Below, piece after piece: positions 42,578 to 51,757 of a stretch of 64,000 nt of DNA. The notes beneath the pieces were generated by a model. The model did not search any database and was not told the DNA's origin. It saw only the letters and a program-made list of their open reading frames with translations. The DNA lies in assembly GCF_900167575.1 (NCBI RefSeq), contig NZ_FUZP01000001.1, positions 558,001 through 622,000 on the forward strand. Reading direction: 5' to 3'. The first letter of the stretch is position 1, and every line of letters starts with the position of its first letter. The translations under genes were made by a program, and so were the position numbers. The DNA comes from Okibacterium fritillariae. GTDB lineage: Bacteria > Actinomycetota > Actinomycetes > Actinomycetales > Microbacteriaceae.

Positions 42578-43243
42578 CTACTTCGGCAGCACGACCTTGT
42601 TCTGATACGCCCACACAACCGCCTGCAAACGCGAGCGCACGCCCAACTTCGGCAGGATGCGGGCCAGATGCGACTTCACGGTCGTGACCTCGACGACGAG
42701 CGCCGCCGCGATCTCGTCGTTCGACATGCCCTGCGCCAGGAGTTGCAGAATCTCTCGTTCGCGCGGGGTGAGCTGGCTGGCTGCCTCGCTGGTCGTCGAC
42801 ACGGCCTGCAGGGTGCGCCGCCGCGTGAACTCCTGCAGTACGCGCCGCGTCACGGCCAGGTCGAGGGTGCCGTTGCCCGCGGCCACGTGCCGCACGGCGC
42901 GGATGATCTCGTCTGGTTCGGCATCCTTCAGCAGAAAACCGGATGCCCCAGCCTCCAGTGCGTTGAACACGTAGTCGTCGATGTCGAAGGTCGTCAGAAT
43001 CAGCACGGGCACCGGATGGTCGGCGGTGAGGGCCGTGAGTGAGCGTGTGACGTCGATGCCCGTCTGGCCCGGCATCCGGATGTCGAGGCACGCCACGTCG
43101 GGGCGTAGCGCGAGCGCGAGCGCCAGGGCCTCGTCGCCGTCCGCCGCCGTGGCGACGACGTCGATATCGGGTTCGGCGGAGAGCAGCGCGGCGAGCCCGG
43201 CGCGGGCCAACGGTTGGTCGTCGGCGACGAGCACTCGGATCAT
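42578..43243 (-). CDS. NarL/LuxR-type response regulator
   Basis: 221 aa. Receiver domain with acidic pair DD (8-9), phosphoacceptor Asp54 (CLDIRMPG), Thr84 (LTTFDID) and Lys106 (LLKDAEPDE). C-terminal LuxR HTH (LTPREREILQLLAQGMSNDE, then VEVTTVKSHLARILPKLGV). GAAAGGACC precedes ATG. The gene overlaps the sensor-kinase gene by 4 bp (ATGA), forming a cognate pair within the CPBP-kinase-regulator operon. Confidence 0.94.
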   Translation of the reverse strand: MIRVLVADDQPLARAGLAALLSAEPDIDVVATAADGDEALALALALRPDVACLDIRMPGQTGIDVTRSLTALTADHPVPVLILTTFDIDDYVFNALEAGASGFLLKDAEPDEIIRAVRHVAAGNGTLDLAVTRRVLQEFTRRRTLQAVSTTSEAASQLTPREREILQLLAQGMSNDEIAAALVVEVTTVKSHLARILPKLGVRSRLQAVVWAYQNKVVLPK

Positions 43244-44532
43244 GCGGGGTCCTTTCGGGAGTCGGCCGGCGGCCCAGGCAGCCCAGGCAGCTCAGACGGC
43301 TCAGACGGCTCAGACCGCTCAGGCAGCTCAGACGGCTCCGGCGCCTCCGACGGCAGGGTGAGGCGCACGGTCCAGCCGCCGTCGGGATCGGCACCGGCGT
43401 CGAGGGTGCCGCCGACGAGGGCCGCTCGCTCGCGCATGCCGAGCAGGCCGAAGCCCTCGCGGCTGGGCGCGGCCGGCGAGGCGGGCGGGGCGTTGCGCAC
43501 GATGGCGACGAATCGGTCGGAGGCGCTGCCGTCGAGCGCCACCGTGCACGCGGCATCCGGGGCGTGACGGCCTGCGTTGGCCAGCGCCTCTTGCACCATG
43601 CGATACGCGACCAGTTGCGCGAGCGGGCCGATGTCGCCGCCGCCGCCCGAGACGCGCAGGTCGACCTCGCGGCCGGTCGCGCGGGCGGTGTCGACGAGGG
43701 CCGGGATGGTCTCGAGGGTTTCGATGGCGTCGGGGGCGTCGGCATCCCTGCGCAGCAGGCCCACGAGGCGGCGCAGGTCGTCGAGCAGCACGCGGCTCTG
43801 CTCCCGCACCTGCCGCACCTGCTGCTTCGCGAGCGCGGGGTCGGTGTCGATCTGGCGCTCGATGGCCGCCGACATGAGCGCGATGCTCGACACGTGGTGG
43901 GCGGCGATGTCGTGCAACTCGCGGGCCATGCCGGTGCGTTCCTGGGCCACGGCGGCTTGCACGAGGGCGTCGCGTTCCCGCCGGATGGCTTCGGACTCGC
44001 CGGTGCGGGCGCGCTGGGCGTCGCGGCGCGCCGTGACCGCGAGCACGCCGACGGAGGGCAGCCCCACGATGGCGATGGCCTGCAGAATGGCGGCGCCGAT
44101 CACAGTGGGCAAGGGCACCGAACTCGAGCCCACGATGTCGCCGGCCTGCCCGACGGCGACGCAGAGGGCCGCGACCGGCAACAGCACGCGCAGTTCGCGG
44201 GCCGGCACGAGGAGCGCGGCACGCAGAACCGCGATGAGCACGGCAGCGTCGGTGATGTTGGCGATTCCCGTCGGCGTGAAGACTCCGACGAGCAGGGCGA
44301 GGGCTGCCGTCACGAGAAGCACCGACCGCGGGGAGGGGCGAGCGAAGCACAGTGCAACGGCCTGCAGGACGAGGGCTGCACCTGTCACCCACCATGAGAC
44401 CGGGTCGACAACGACGAGATGGTCGGGCTCGAGCAGCTCGGGTGCGGCCGCGACGGCGGCAACCGTTGCAACGCCCGTGCCGAGCGCCACGAGGACATCC
44501 GTGACGCTCGGCCGACGCGGCGATGGGCTCAT
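43240..44532 (-). CDS. Sensor histidine kinase (HisKA_3 type)
   Basis: 430 aa. Four to six transmembrane segments in residues ~12-170 form the sensor with short loops; HisKA_3 phosphoacceptor His207 in RTGMARELHDIAAHHVSSIAL (split: RELHDIAAHHV), N-box VQEALANAGRHAP, G-box EGFGLLGMRERA. The C-terminus is a Pro/Glu/Ser-rich tail (PSELPERSEPSEPSELPG) encoded by 9-nt repeats. Partner of the response regulator downstream; overlaps the CPBP gene by 4 bp. The signal is probably membrane-borne (envelope stress or antibiotic) as for LiaS/DesK-like kinases. Confidence 0.9.
   Translation of the reverse strand: MSPSPRRPSVTDVLVALGTGVATVAAVAAAPELLEPDHLVVVDPVSWWVTGAALVLQAVALCFARPSPRSVLLVTAALALLVGVFTPTGIANITDAAVLIAVLRAALLVPARELRVLLPVAALCVAVGQAGDIVGSSSVPLPTVIGAAILQAIAIVGLPSVGVLAVTARRDAQRARTGESEAIRRERDALVQAAVAQERTGMARELHDIAAHHVSSIALMSAAIERQIDTDPALAKQQVRQVREQSRVLLDDLRRLVGLLRRDADAPDAIETLETIPALVDTARATGREVDLRVSGGGGDIGPLAQLVAYRMVQEALANAGRHAPDAACTVALDGSASDRFVAIVRNAPPASPAAPSREGFGLLGMRERAALVGGTLDAGADPDGGWTVRLTLPSEAPEPSELPERSEPSEPSELPGLPGPPADSRKDPA
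43288..43341. repeat. 9-nt tandem repeat, six copies
   Basis: Unit CGGCTCAGA with single-base variants from 43288 to 43341, in the 3' end of the sensor-kinase gene; encodes the Ser-Glu-Pro/Leu tail. Confidence 0.85.
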
Positions 44533-45461
44533 ACCGCTATCTTCTCGGATTCGACGGGCGCGTGTCCGAAGGCCGGCGTCGTGCGGGGCAGGCCCAGGCG
44601 GCCGCGGGTGAGGATGATCGTGACGGTCGCCGCCACGGCCGCACCGGCGAGCAGCACGTGTTGCAGCTGGTCACCGCCCACGGTGGGGAACATCTCGGCC
44701 CAGAACACCGAGACCGTGTTGTTCAGGCTCACATGGAAGAGCATGACGATGGGCAGGCTCTGCCCCGACCGGTTGAACAGCCACATGATCACGATGTTGA
44801 AGAGCGCGCTGAACGCGACGAACTCGACGACATTGAGCCACGTGACGGCGGGCCACGAACCCCATTCGGTGAAGAACAGCGGCACGTGCCACAGGCCCCA
44901 CAGCGGTCCGAGGATGGCGGCGGCCCCGAGCGGCCCGAAACGCTCCTGCAGGGGCGGCAACGCGAAGTCGCGCCAGCCCGGCTCCTCGGCGAGTCCCGTT
45001 GTGAGCATCTGCAGCAGCAGCGCGGGCACGTAGAGGCCGACGGCGAGGAGGCTCGGTGCGTGCACCTGCCCGCCCGAGGCGAGGGTTCCGAGCAGCAGCA
45101 CGGCGACGGGCACGGCGAACAGCGCCACCAGATACCACCGCGGTGCCACCCGCCAGCGCAGCAGCCGGCCGACCCACACGCGCAGTCCGGCCCGCCCACC
45201 CGTGATCGAGGTGACGATGAAGGCGGCGCCGAGCGGCCCGAGGTAGGCGCCGAACAGCATGCCCGTGAACTGCGTGGTGCCGAGGATGCTCGGGAACGAG
45301 AAGTCGAGCACGCCGAGCCCGTTGTTCGACAGAATCCAGGGCGTCCAGGCGATCCAGCTGAGCCCCAGCGCGAGCACGAAGAACGACACGAGCGGATGCC
45401 GCCGGATGAGCCCGGCGATACCGCCCGGCGGGTTCGGGGTGGGGCGTTCGGTGATGGTCAT
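44529..45461 (-). CDS. CPBP-family intramembrane metalloprotease
   Basis: 310 aa from ATG 45461 (AAAGGA upstream). About eight hydrophobic segments. CPBP/Rce1 motifs are present: motif 1 AEEPGWRDFALPPL (EExxxR), motif 2 GLWHVPLFF (FxxxH-like His), motif 3 LFHVSLNNT (HxxxN). These residues bind the catalytic metal or activate water for cleavage within the membrane. It is the first gene of an operon with a sensor kinase and response regulator, so it may process a signal or confer self-protection under their control. Confidence 0.88.
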   Translation of the reverse strand: MTITERPTPNPPGGIAGLIRRHPLVSFFVLALGLSWIAWTPWILSNNGLGVLDFSFPSILGTTQFTGMLFGAYLGPLGAAFIVTSITGGRAGLRVWVGRLLRWRVAPRWYLVALFAVPVAVLLLGTLASGGQVHAPSLLAVGLYVPALLLQMLTTGLAEEPGWRDFALPPLQERFGPLGAAAILGPLWGLWHVPLFFTEWGSWPAVTWLNVVEFVAFSALFNIVIMWLFNRSGQSLPIVMLFHVSLNNTVSVFWAEMFPTVGGDQLQHVLLAGAAVAATVTIILTRGRLGLPRTTPAFGHAPVESEKIAV

Positions 45462-45631
45462 GCGCGGGTCCTTTCCGAGGAACGGATGTCGAGGAGTGCG
45501 GTCGTTATCGACACTAGGAAGACGCCGCCGCCCGCTCGACGTTCGAACGGTCGCACTCTCAGACCTCATCCGAAAGGTGCAAGTGGGCCTGCGGAGGGGG
45601 GGGTGGAGGGCGACGCCTCCACATGGCTTTG

Positions 45632-45679
45632 CGCTCAAACGAGCGACGCCTAAAATCACGTGAGCGAAATCCATATAGT
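45632..45679 (+). promoter_or_regulatory. SorC-type operator and promoter of the SDR/kinase unit
   Basis: CGCTC-AAAC-GAGCG (45632-45645), then 28 bp, then TATAGT (45674-45679), which ends 6 nt before the SDR ATG. The same operator, spacing and -10 hexamer recur at 48956-49003. No convincing -35 box is present, which fits activator-dependent transcription. Confidence 0.72.
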
Positions 45680-45685
45680 GAAGCC

Positions 45686-46480
<795 letters not shown>

Positions 46481-46504
46481 GCGGTCACGCACTACGATTT
46501 GTGC

Positions 46505-47956
46505 ATGGCATCGTTCGCCCGGCCGGGCTCTCCCGTGCGGCTCGCCGCCGTCGACTTCGGCGGTTCGAGCGGGCGCGTGGTGGCCGGTGTAGTCGATGCC
46601 GACGGCATCCGCATCGAGGGCCTCGAGCGCTTCGAGAACGTGCCGATGACGTGGGGCGGCGGGCTGCGGTGGAACGCCGACGAGCTCTTCGAGCGTGCCA
46701 CGCGCGCCACGTGCCTGCTGCAGCAGCGGTTCGGAGTATTCGACGCCCTGGCCGTCGACAGCTGGTCGACCGACTACGCCCTGATGGCGGGCGGGCAGCT
46801 GCTCGAGCAACCCTTCCACCAGCGGGAGCCGCGCACGCTCGACGCCATGCGCGAGGTGCACGACACGGTGGGCACGTGGCCGCTCTATGAGCGCACGGGC
46901 CAATCATCCCTGCCGATCATGACGCGCTACCAGCTCGTGGCCGATCGCGACCGGGGGGCCCTCGCGCGAGCCGACGGCATGCTCATGCTGCCCGACTACT
47001 TCGCGCACCGCCTGTCGGGCATCGCGGTGACCGAGCGCACCAACGCCACGACGACAGGCCTCGTCGAGGTGCGCACGGGCGAGTGGGATGACGCGCTCAT
47101 CGAGACGTTGCGCCTGCCGCGCGGCCTCTTCGCCGACATCGTCCCGGCCGGCACGGTGCTGGGGTCGCTGCGCCGCGAGGTGTCGGCGAAAACCGGAATC
47201 GACGCGGCCACCCGGGTCGTCGCGGTGGCCTCGCACGACACGGCATCCGCCATCGCCGCCCTGCCGAGCACACGCGACGACGTGGCCTACATCTCGCTCG
47301 GAACCTGGAGCCTGGTGGGCGTCGAAACTCCCGCGCCCGTCATCACGCGCGCCGCCATGCGGGCCGGTTTCACCAACGAGGGCGGCATCGACGATCGCAA
47401 CCGCTTCCTGCGCATCCTCGCGGGCATGTGGATTCTGAACCGGTGCCTCGCCGAGCTGGGCGAACCGCTGCCGGGGTCGGGCCCTCGATCATCCGAGCTG
47501 CTGGGGCGTGCCGCCGATCTGCCGAGGCCCGCCGCGCTGTTCGACCCCACCGACCCGGTGTTCATCGCGCCCGGTTCGATGCTCGAACGCTTGCGCCAGC
47601 ACGCCGATCTTCCCGCCGACCCCGAGCCCGCCCACGTGGTGCGGCTCGTCGTCGAGAGCCTGGCGGCCTGTTTCGCGCGCACGGCGCACGAGGCTGCCGA
47701 GCTGTCGGGGCGGCCGGTGCGCGAGATCCACATCGTCGGCGGCGGCTCGCAGAACACGCTCCTGTGTCGGCTCGTTGCCGACTATGCGGGGCTGCCCGTG
47801 CTGGCCGGCCCGGCCGAGGCGACGGCTCTCGGTAACCTGCTCGTGCAGGCGCGCGCCCTCGGCGCCATCGGGTCGGATGTCGGAGAGCTGCGTTCGCTCG
47901 TGCGCCGCGGGTTCGCGCCCGTCAGGTTCGAGCCGAGCGCCGTGCCGACGCCCTGA
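46505..47956 (+). CDS. FGGY kinase, rhamnulokinase-like
   Basis: 483 aa. TACGAT (46493-46498) 6 nt before ATG gives an internal leaderless promoter. Motifs: AAVDFGGSSGRVVAGV, AVDSWSTDYALM, MTRYQLVADRD, TNATTTGLVEV, catalytic Asp in VASHDTASAIAALPS, LGTWSLVGVETP, and HIVGGGSQNTLLCRLVADY / EATALGNLLVQA. It shares the rhamnulokinase pattern but is clearly diverged from the RhaB at 5164-6708. With an SDR and a polyol dehydrogenase in the same regulon, a 6-deoxyketose or other ketose 1-kinase role is plausible. Its 3' end overlaps the SorC gene convergently by 35 bp. Confidence 0.87.
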   Translation: MASFARPGSPVRLAAVDFGGSSGRVVAGVVDADGIRIEGLERFENVPMTWGGGLRWNADELFERATRATCLLQQRFGVFDALAVDSWSTDYALMAGGQLLEQPFHQREPRTLDAMREVHDTVGTWPLYERTGQSSLPIMTRYQLVADRDRGALARADGMLMLPDYFAHRLSGIAVTERTNATTTGLVEVRTGEWDDALIETLRLPRGLFADIVPAGTVLGSLRREVSAKTGIDAATRVVAVASHDTASAIAALPSTRDDVAYISLGTWSLVGVETPAPVITRAAMRAGFTNEGGIDDRNRFLRILAGMWILNRCLAELGEPLPGSGPRSSELLGRAADLPRPAALFDPTDPVFIAPGSMLERLRQHADLPADPEPAHVVRLVVESLAACFARTAHEAAELSGRPVREIHIVGGGSQNTLLCRLVADYAGLPVLAGPAEATALGNLLVQARALGAIGSDVGELRSLVRRGFAPVRFEPSAVPTP

Positions 47957-48908
47957 CCGGTCCGCTACCGGTGGCGAGGCTGTCGTCGTCGAGCAGGCGT
48001 TGCGCGAGTGCCGCGTCGGTCACGAGCGAGGTGACGATGCCGGATCGCAGCGCGGCGGCCACCGCGGCCGTCTTGAGCGTGCCGCCCGCCACGGCGATCA
48101 CATCGGGGATGTCGCACAGCTGCGCGGTATCGATGGCGATCGACCGATCGGTGAGACCGTCGATCTCGCGTCCGTCGCGGTCGAGCAGCGTGGCGCAGAT
48201 CTCGGCCTGAACGCCCCGGCCGAGGAGCTCGTCGAGCACGCCGATGCGGGCCGCGTTGTCATAGAGCTGCGAGTCGGGCGGGCTCCAGCTGCCGATGGCG
48301 ACGACGGCCTTGGTGACCGACCCGAAGCGGCGCATGGTGTCTTTGATGCCCGGCTCGCGCCGGAGTGCCTCTGCCGTCACGGGCGTGTCGACCACGAGGG
48401 GCGCGAAGATGGCGTGAGCGCGGCCGCCCGCCACACGGCTGACGCGGCGCATGACCTCGACGCCGTTCTCGGGTGTCGCCGCGGCGACCCCGGCGAGCTG
48501 CACGACCTCGCAGGCCGCGAGTCGGGTGAGGTGCGACGCCGTGGCCGTCAGGGTGCGCCCGGCCGTGAGCCCCAGCACATCACCGTCGACGACGATCTCG
48601 GAGAGCAGCTCGGCGGCCGCGATGCCGAGGCGGTCTTGGATGGTCTCGGCGGCCTGGCCGGGCGTGATCACGGCGAGGGCGTGCGTGAGCCCGAAGCGGT
48701 CGCGCAGGCCGATCGAGAGGTCGAGGTCGACGCTGTCGAGCGGCTCGATGGTGATCTTGACGATGCCCTTCTCGAGGGCCGATTCGAGCATGCGCGCGAT
48801 CTTGAACCGCGACACGGCCATCTCGTCGGCGATCTCGACGCGGCTCACGCCGTCGATGTAATGGCGCTTCGCCGCATAGGCGATGCGCACCCGCTCGTCG
48901 GGCCCCAT
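47922..48908 (-). CDS. SorC/DeoR-type sugar-binding transcriptional regulator
   Basis: 328 aa. N-terminal HTH (residues ~5-52, RVRIAYAAKRHYIDGVSRVE, IADEMAVSRFKIARMLESAL), then the SorC sugar-binding domain with GLTAGRTLTA, VVQLAGV, FAPLVVDTPVTAEAL, AVVAIGSWSP, GREIDG, and VIAVAGGTLKTAAVAAAL. SorC proteins bind phosphorylated sugars and can activate or repress. It is sandwiched between two transcription units that share the operator CGCTCAAAYGAGCG, one copy of which lies in its own divergent promoter region. Confidence 0.92.
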   Translation of the reverse strand: MGPDERVRIAYAAKRHYIDGVSRVEIADEMAVSRFKIARMLESALEKGIVKITIEPLDSVDLDLSIGLRDRFGLTHALAVITPGQAAETIQDRLGIAAAELLSEIVVDGDVLGLTAGRTLTATASHLTRLAACEVVQLAGVAAATPENGVEVMRRVSRVAGGRAHAIFAPLVVDTPVTAEALRREPGIKDTMRRFGSVTKAVVAIGSWSPPDSQLYDNAARIGVLDELLGRGVQAEICATLLDRDGREIDGLTDRSIAIDTAQLCDIPDVIAVAGGTLKTAAVAAALRSGIVTSLVTDAALAQRLLDDDSLATGSGPVRASARRSART

Positions 48909-48955
48909 GGTGTCCTCTTCCCCGCGGCCGTCGTCGACCTCTCGTCATCATAGCG

Positions 48956-49003
48956 CGCTCAAATGAGCGAGGGTAACTCTCATTCGTGAAACCGTCCTAT
49001 AGT
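48956..49003 (+). promoter_or_regulatory. SorC-type operator and promoter of the dehydrogenase/ABC unit
   Basis: CGCTC-AAAT-GAGCG (48956-48969), 28 bp, TATAGT (48998-49003). It is identical in layout to the copy at 45632-45679. It lies 47 bp upstream of the divergent sorC-type gene, so autoregulation is also likely. Confidence 0.75.
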
Positions 49004-49008
49004 GACTC

Positions 49009-49077
49009 GTGAGCACCGCCGCTCGGGTCGGTGCAACGACCGCCACGGGCGGCCCGCACCGAAAGGACCGGCCATGA
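49009..49077 (+). CDS. Possible 22-residue leaderless leader peptide
   Basis: GTG 49009 begins 5 nt after the TATAGT box and runs 22 codons (VSTAARVGATTATGGPHRKD, then RP) to a TGA that overlaps the dehydrogenase start as ATGA. Expression is inferred only from the promoter spacing and the overlap; it may be chance, because the dehydrogenase has its own GAAAGGA site. Confidence 0.25.
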   Translation: MSTAARVGATTATGGPHRKDRP

Positions 49078-50177
49078 CAGACACGTCAGCCACCACCATC
49101 CCCGCCGCCGATCTGCCCTCGGCCGCCACCGTTGACACCGCCGCCGCCACCGACGCGCCGGGTTCGCGCACCATGACGGCGAGCGTTCTGCAGGCCGCCC
49201 ACGAGCTCACCGTCGAGCAGGTTCCCGTTCCCGCGATCGGTCCCCGACAGGTGCTCGTGCGCATCGCCGCCGTGGGCGTGTGCGGCTCCGACGTGCACTA
49301 CTTCCACGAGGGCCGCATCGGCTCGTTCGTCGTCGAGTCGCCCCTGATCCTCGGGCACGAGGCATCCGGTGTCATCGTCGAGGTCGGGTCGGAGGTCTCG
49401 GCCGAACGCGTCGGGGAGCGCGTGTCGATCGAGCCGCAGCATCCGTGCCGCCGCTGCCGCTTCTGCAAGGCCGGCCAGTACAACCTGTGCGAGCACATCG
49501 AGTTCTATGCCACCCCGCCGATCCACGGCGCGTTCGCCGACTTCGCGGTCATCGACGACGACTTCGCGCACGCCGTTCCCGACAGCATCTCTTTCGATGC
49601 CGCCGCCCTCATGGAGCCGCTCTCGGTGGGCATCTGGTCGTGCCGCAAGGCGGGCGTCGGGCCCGGTTCGAGCGTGCTCATCGCGGGCGCCGGTCCCATC
49701 GGCATCGTCACGGCCCAGGTGGCGCGCGCCTTCGGTGCCACCGACATCGTCGTGAGCGACCCGGTCGCCGAGCGCCGCGACGTGGCCCTGCGGTATGGCG
49801 CCCACCGCGGCATCGACCCCATCAACGAAGAGATTCCGGATGCCGCCTTCGACGCCTTCATCGACGCGTCGGGTTCGCCCATCGCCGTCAAGCAGGGCAT
49901 CCGGGCGCTGCGTTCGGCGGGAACGGCCGTGCTCGTGGGCATGGGCGCCGACGAGGTCAGCCTGCCCGTCTCGACCATCCAGAACCGCGAGCTCGTCGTC
50001 ACGGGCGTGTTCCGCTATGCCAACACCTGGCCCACGGCCATCGCGCTCGTCGAGGCCGGCCTGGTCGACCTCGACGCGCTCGTCACGGGCCACTTCGGCC
50101 TGACCGAGGTCGAAGAGGCACTGGAGTCGGCGGCCAAGCCCGCCACGCTCAAGTCCATGGTGGTGCCGGCCACATGA
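49074..50177 (+). CDS. Zinc-dependent polyol dehydrogenase (sorbitol/xylitol type)
   Basis: 367 aa from ATG 49074 (GAAAGGA upstream). MDR family: catalytic zinc ligands in GVCGSDVHYFHEGRIG (Cys) and LGHEASGVI (His-Glu), structural zinc Cys cluster PCRRCRFCKAGQYNLC, proton-relay/zinc Glu in AALMEPLSVGIW, Rossmann motif IAGAGPIGIVTA. Closest pattern is sorbitol/xylitol dehydrogenase, oxidising a polyol to a ketose with NAD+. The first ~35 residues are an extra Ala/Thr-rich lead. Overlaps the ABC ATPase gene by 4 bp. Confidence 0.9.
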   Translation: MTDTSATTIPAADLPSAATVDTAAATDAPGSRTMTASVLQAAHELTVEQVPVPAIGPRQVLVRIAAVGVCGSDVHYFHEGRIGSFVVESPLILGHEASGVIVEVGSEVSAERVGERVSIEPQHPCRRCRFCKAGQYNLCEHIEFYATPPIHGAFADFAVIDDDFAHAVPDSISFDAAALMEPLSVGIWSCRKAGVGPGSSVLIAGAGPIGIVTAQVARAFGATDIVVSDPVAERRDVALRYGAHRGIDPINEEIPDAAFDAFIDASGSPIAVKQGIRALRSAGTAVLVGMGADEVSLPVSTIQNRELVVTGVFRYANTWPTAIALVEAGLVDLDALVTGHFGLTEVEEALESAAKPATLKSMVVPAT

Positions 50178-51757
50178 GTGTCGTCGACCAGTTGCCGGGA
50201 GGCATCCCGAATCGGGGTGAGGTCAACCCCGACGCCCCGATCATGCTCGAATGCGTCGACCTGAAGAAGTCGTTCGGCGGCGTGCCCGTGCTGAAGGGCG
50301 TCTCGCTGAAGCTCGAGCAGGGCACCATCACGGCGCTGTCGGGTGAAAACGGCGCGGGCAAGTCGACCATGATGAAGATCGCGTCGGGTCAGTATCGACC
50401 GGATGAGGGGCGCGTGCTCGTGCGCGGCGAAGAGCTGCCGGCCGGCAACCCCAATGCGGCGCACGCCCTGGGCGTGGCCATCGTGCCGCAGGAACTCGCG
50501 TCGGTGCTCGACACCACGGTCTACGAGAACATCTTCCTCGGGCGCGAGCGCCGTCGCTTCGGGTTTCTCGATCGCCGGCGCATGATCCGCGAGGCCACGG
50601 AGTTGCTCGACGACTTCGGTGTCGACATCCCGGCCACCGCGCGCATGGGCTCGCTGCCCGTGGGCCTGCGACAGATCGTCGAGATCGTCAAGGCCACGAG
50701 CACGGGCGCGCGCGTTCTGCTGCTCGACGAGCCCACGAGCGCCATCGCCGAACGCGAGGTCGCACGCCTGATCGGCATCATGCGCCGCCTGCGCGACCGC
50801 GGCGTCTCGCTGCTCTTCACCACCCACAAGATGGAGGAGATCCGCGCCATCGCCGACCGCGTCGTCGTGCTGCGCGACGGCGGGCTCGTGACCGACGCGC
50901 CCCTGTCCACGCTGACCGACGACGACATCGTCACGGCCATGATCGGGCGCGAACTCGAGGACCTGTTCCCCGAGCGGCCCGAGGTGCGGGACGAGACCGT
51001 TTTGACGATCGACGAACTCGTGGTGGCACCATCCGGCGCCCCCGTGAGCCTCAGCGTGAAACGGGGCGAGATCGTCGGCCTGGCCGGGCTCGTGGGGGCC
51101 GGCCGCACCGAGTTGATCGAGTCGATCTTCGGCACGCGACCCGTGTTGAGCGGCACCGTCACGATCAACGGCGAGAAACTGCGCCCGGGCAACCCCGCCG
51201 CGTCGATCGCCGCCGGAGTCGCCCTGGTGCCCGAAGACCGCAAGGGCGCCGGCGCCGTGCTCTCGATGAACATCCTGCAGAACGGCACGCTGCCGCGGCT
51301 CGGCCAGTTCTCGACGTTCGGCTGGCTGAAGGGTCGCAGCCGCACGGCCGCGGTCGCGAAGAGCATGGAGTCGGTGCGGCTGCGCAGCCGGGGCCTCGAC
51401 CAAGAGATGGAGACGCTCTCGGGCGGCAACCAGCAGAAGGTCGTCTTCGCGCGCTGGCTCACGGCCGACGTGAACGTGCTGCTGCTGGACGAGCCCACAC
51501 GCGGGGTCGACGTCGGCGCGCGCAGCGAGATCTACCGCATCATCACGTCGCTCGCCGCCGACGGCATGGCCGTGATCATGGCCTCGAGCGACCTCCCCGA
51601 AATCCTGAGCCTGTCTCACCGCGCGCTCGTGCTGCGCGGACAGGCCGTCGTGGGCGAGCTCGACCGCGACGACCTCGACGACCCCGGCGTGCAGGACCGC
51701 ATCTTCCGACTGGCCAGCGGCATGACATCACACACGAAAGGCGCCACCCATGACTGA
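50174..51757 (+). CDS. Sugar ABC transporter ATPase, two-domain (RbsA/XylG-like)
   Basis: 527 aa from ATG 50174. First NBD: Walker A GENGAGKSTM, Walker B VLLLDEPTSAI, H-loop TTHKMEE; its signature is degenerate (LPVGLRQIVEIVKA in place of LSGGQ/LSIGQ). Second NBD: Walker A position altered as usual for this family (GLVGAGRTELIES), signature LSGGNQQKVVFARW, Walker B LLLDEPTRGVDVG. Works with the permease that overlaps it by 8 bp and the binding protein after that, importing the polyol or sugar of this SorC regulon. Confidence 0.91.
   Translation: MSVVDQLPGGIPNRGEVNPDAPIMLECVDLKKSFGGVPVLKGVSLKLEQGTITALSGENGAGKSTMMKIASGQYRPDEGRVLVRGEELPAGNPNAAHALGVAIVPQELASVLDTTVYENIFLGRERRRFGFLDRRRMIREATELLDDFGVDIPATARMGSLPVGLRQIVEIVKATSTGARVLLLDEPTSAIAEREVARLIGIMRRLRDRGVSLLFTTHKMEEIRAIADRVVVLRDGGLVTDAPLSTLTDDDIVTAMIGRELEDLFPERPEVRDETVLTIDELVVAPSGAPVSLSVKRGEIVGLAGLVGAGRTELIESIFGTRPVLSGTVTINGEKLRPGNPAASIAAGVALVPEDRKGAGAVLSMNILQNGTLPRLGQFSTFGWLKGRSRTAAVAKSMESVRLRSRGLDQEMETLSGGNQQKVVFARWLTADVNVLLLDEPTRGVDVGARSEIYRIITSLAADGMAVIMASSDLPEILSLSHRALVLRGQAVVGELDRDDLDDPGVQDRIFRLASGMTSHTKGATHD

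Noticed and set aside
45603-45622. GTGGAGG-N6-CCTCCAC hairpin considered as a terminator or riboregulator
   Set aside because: It lies in a G-run upstream of the SDR promoter, not after a gene on either strand at a sensible distance, and is only 7 bp.
48956-48969. Considered as a local hairpin in the SorC leader
   Set aside because: The 5-bp arms with 4-nt centre recur with the same sequence and position at another promoter, which fits a protein-binding site better than an RNA hairpin.
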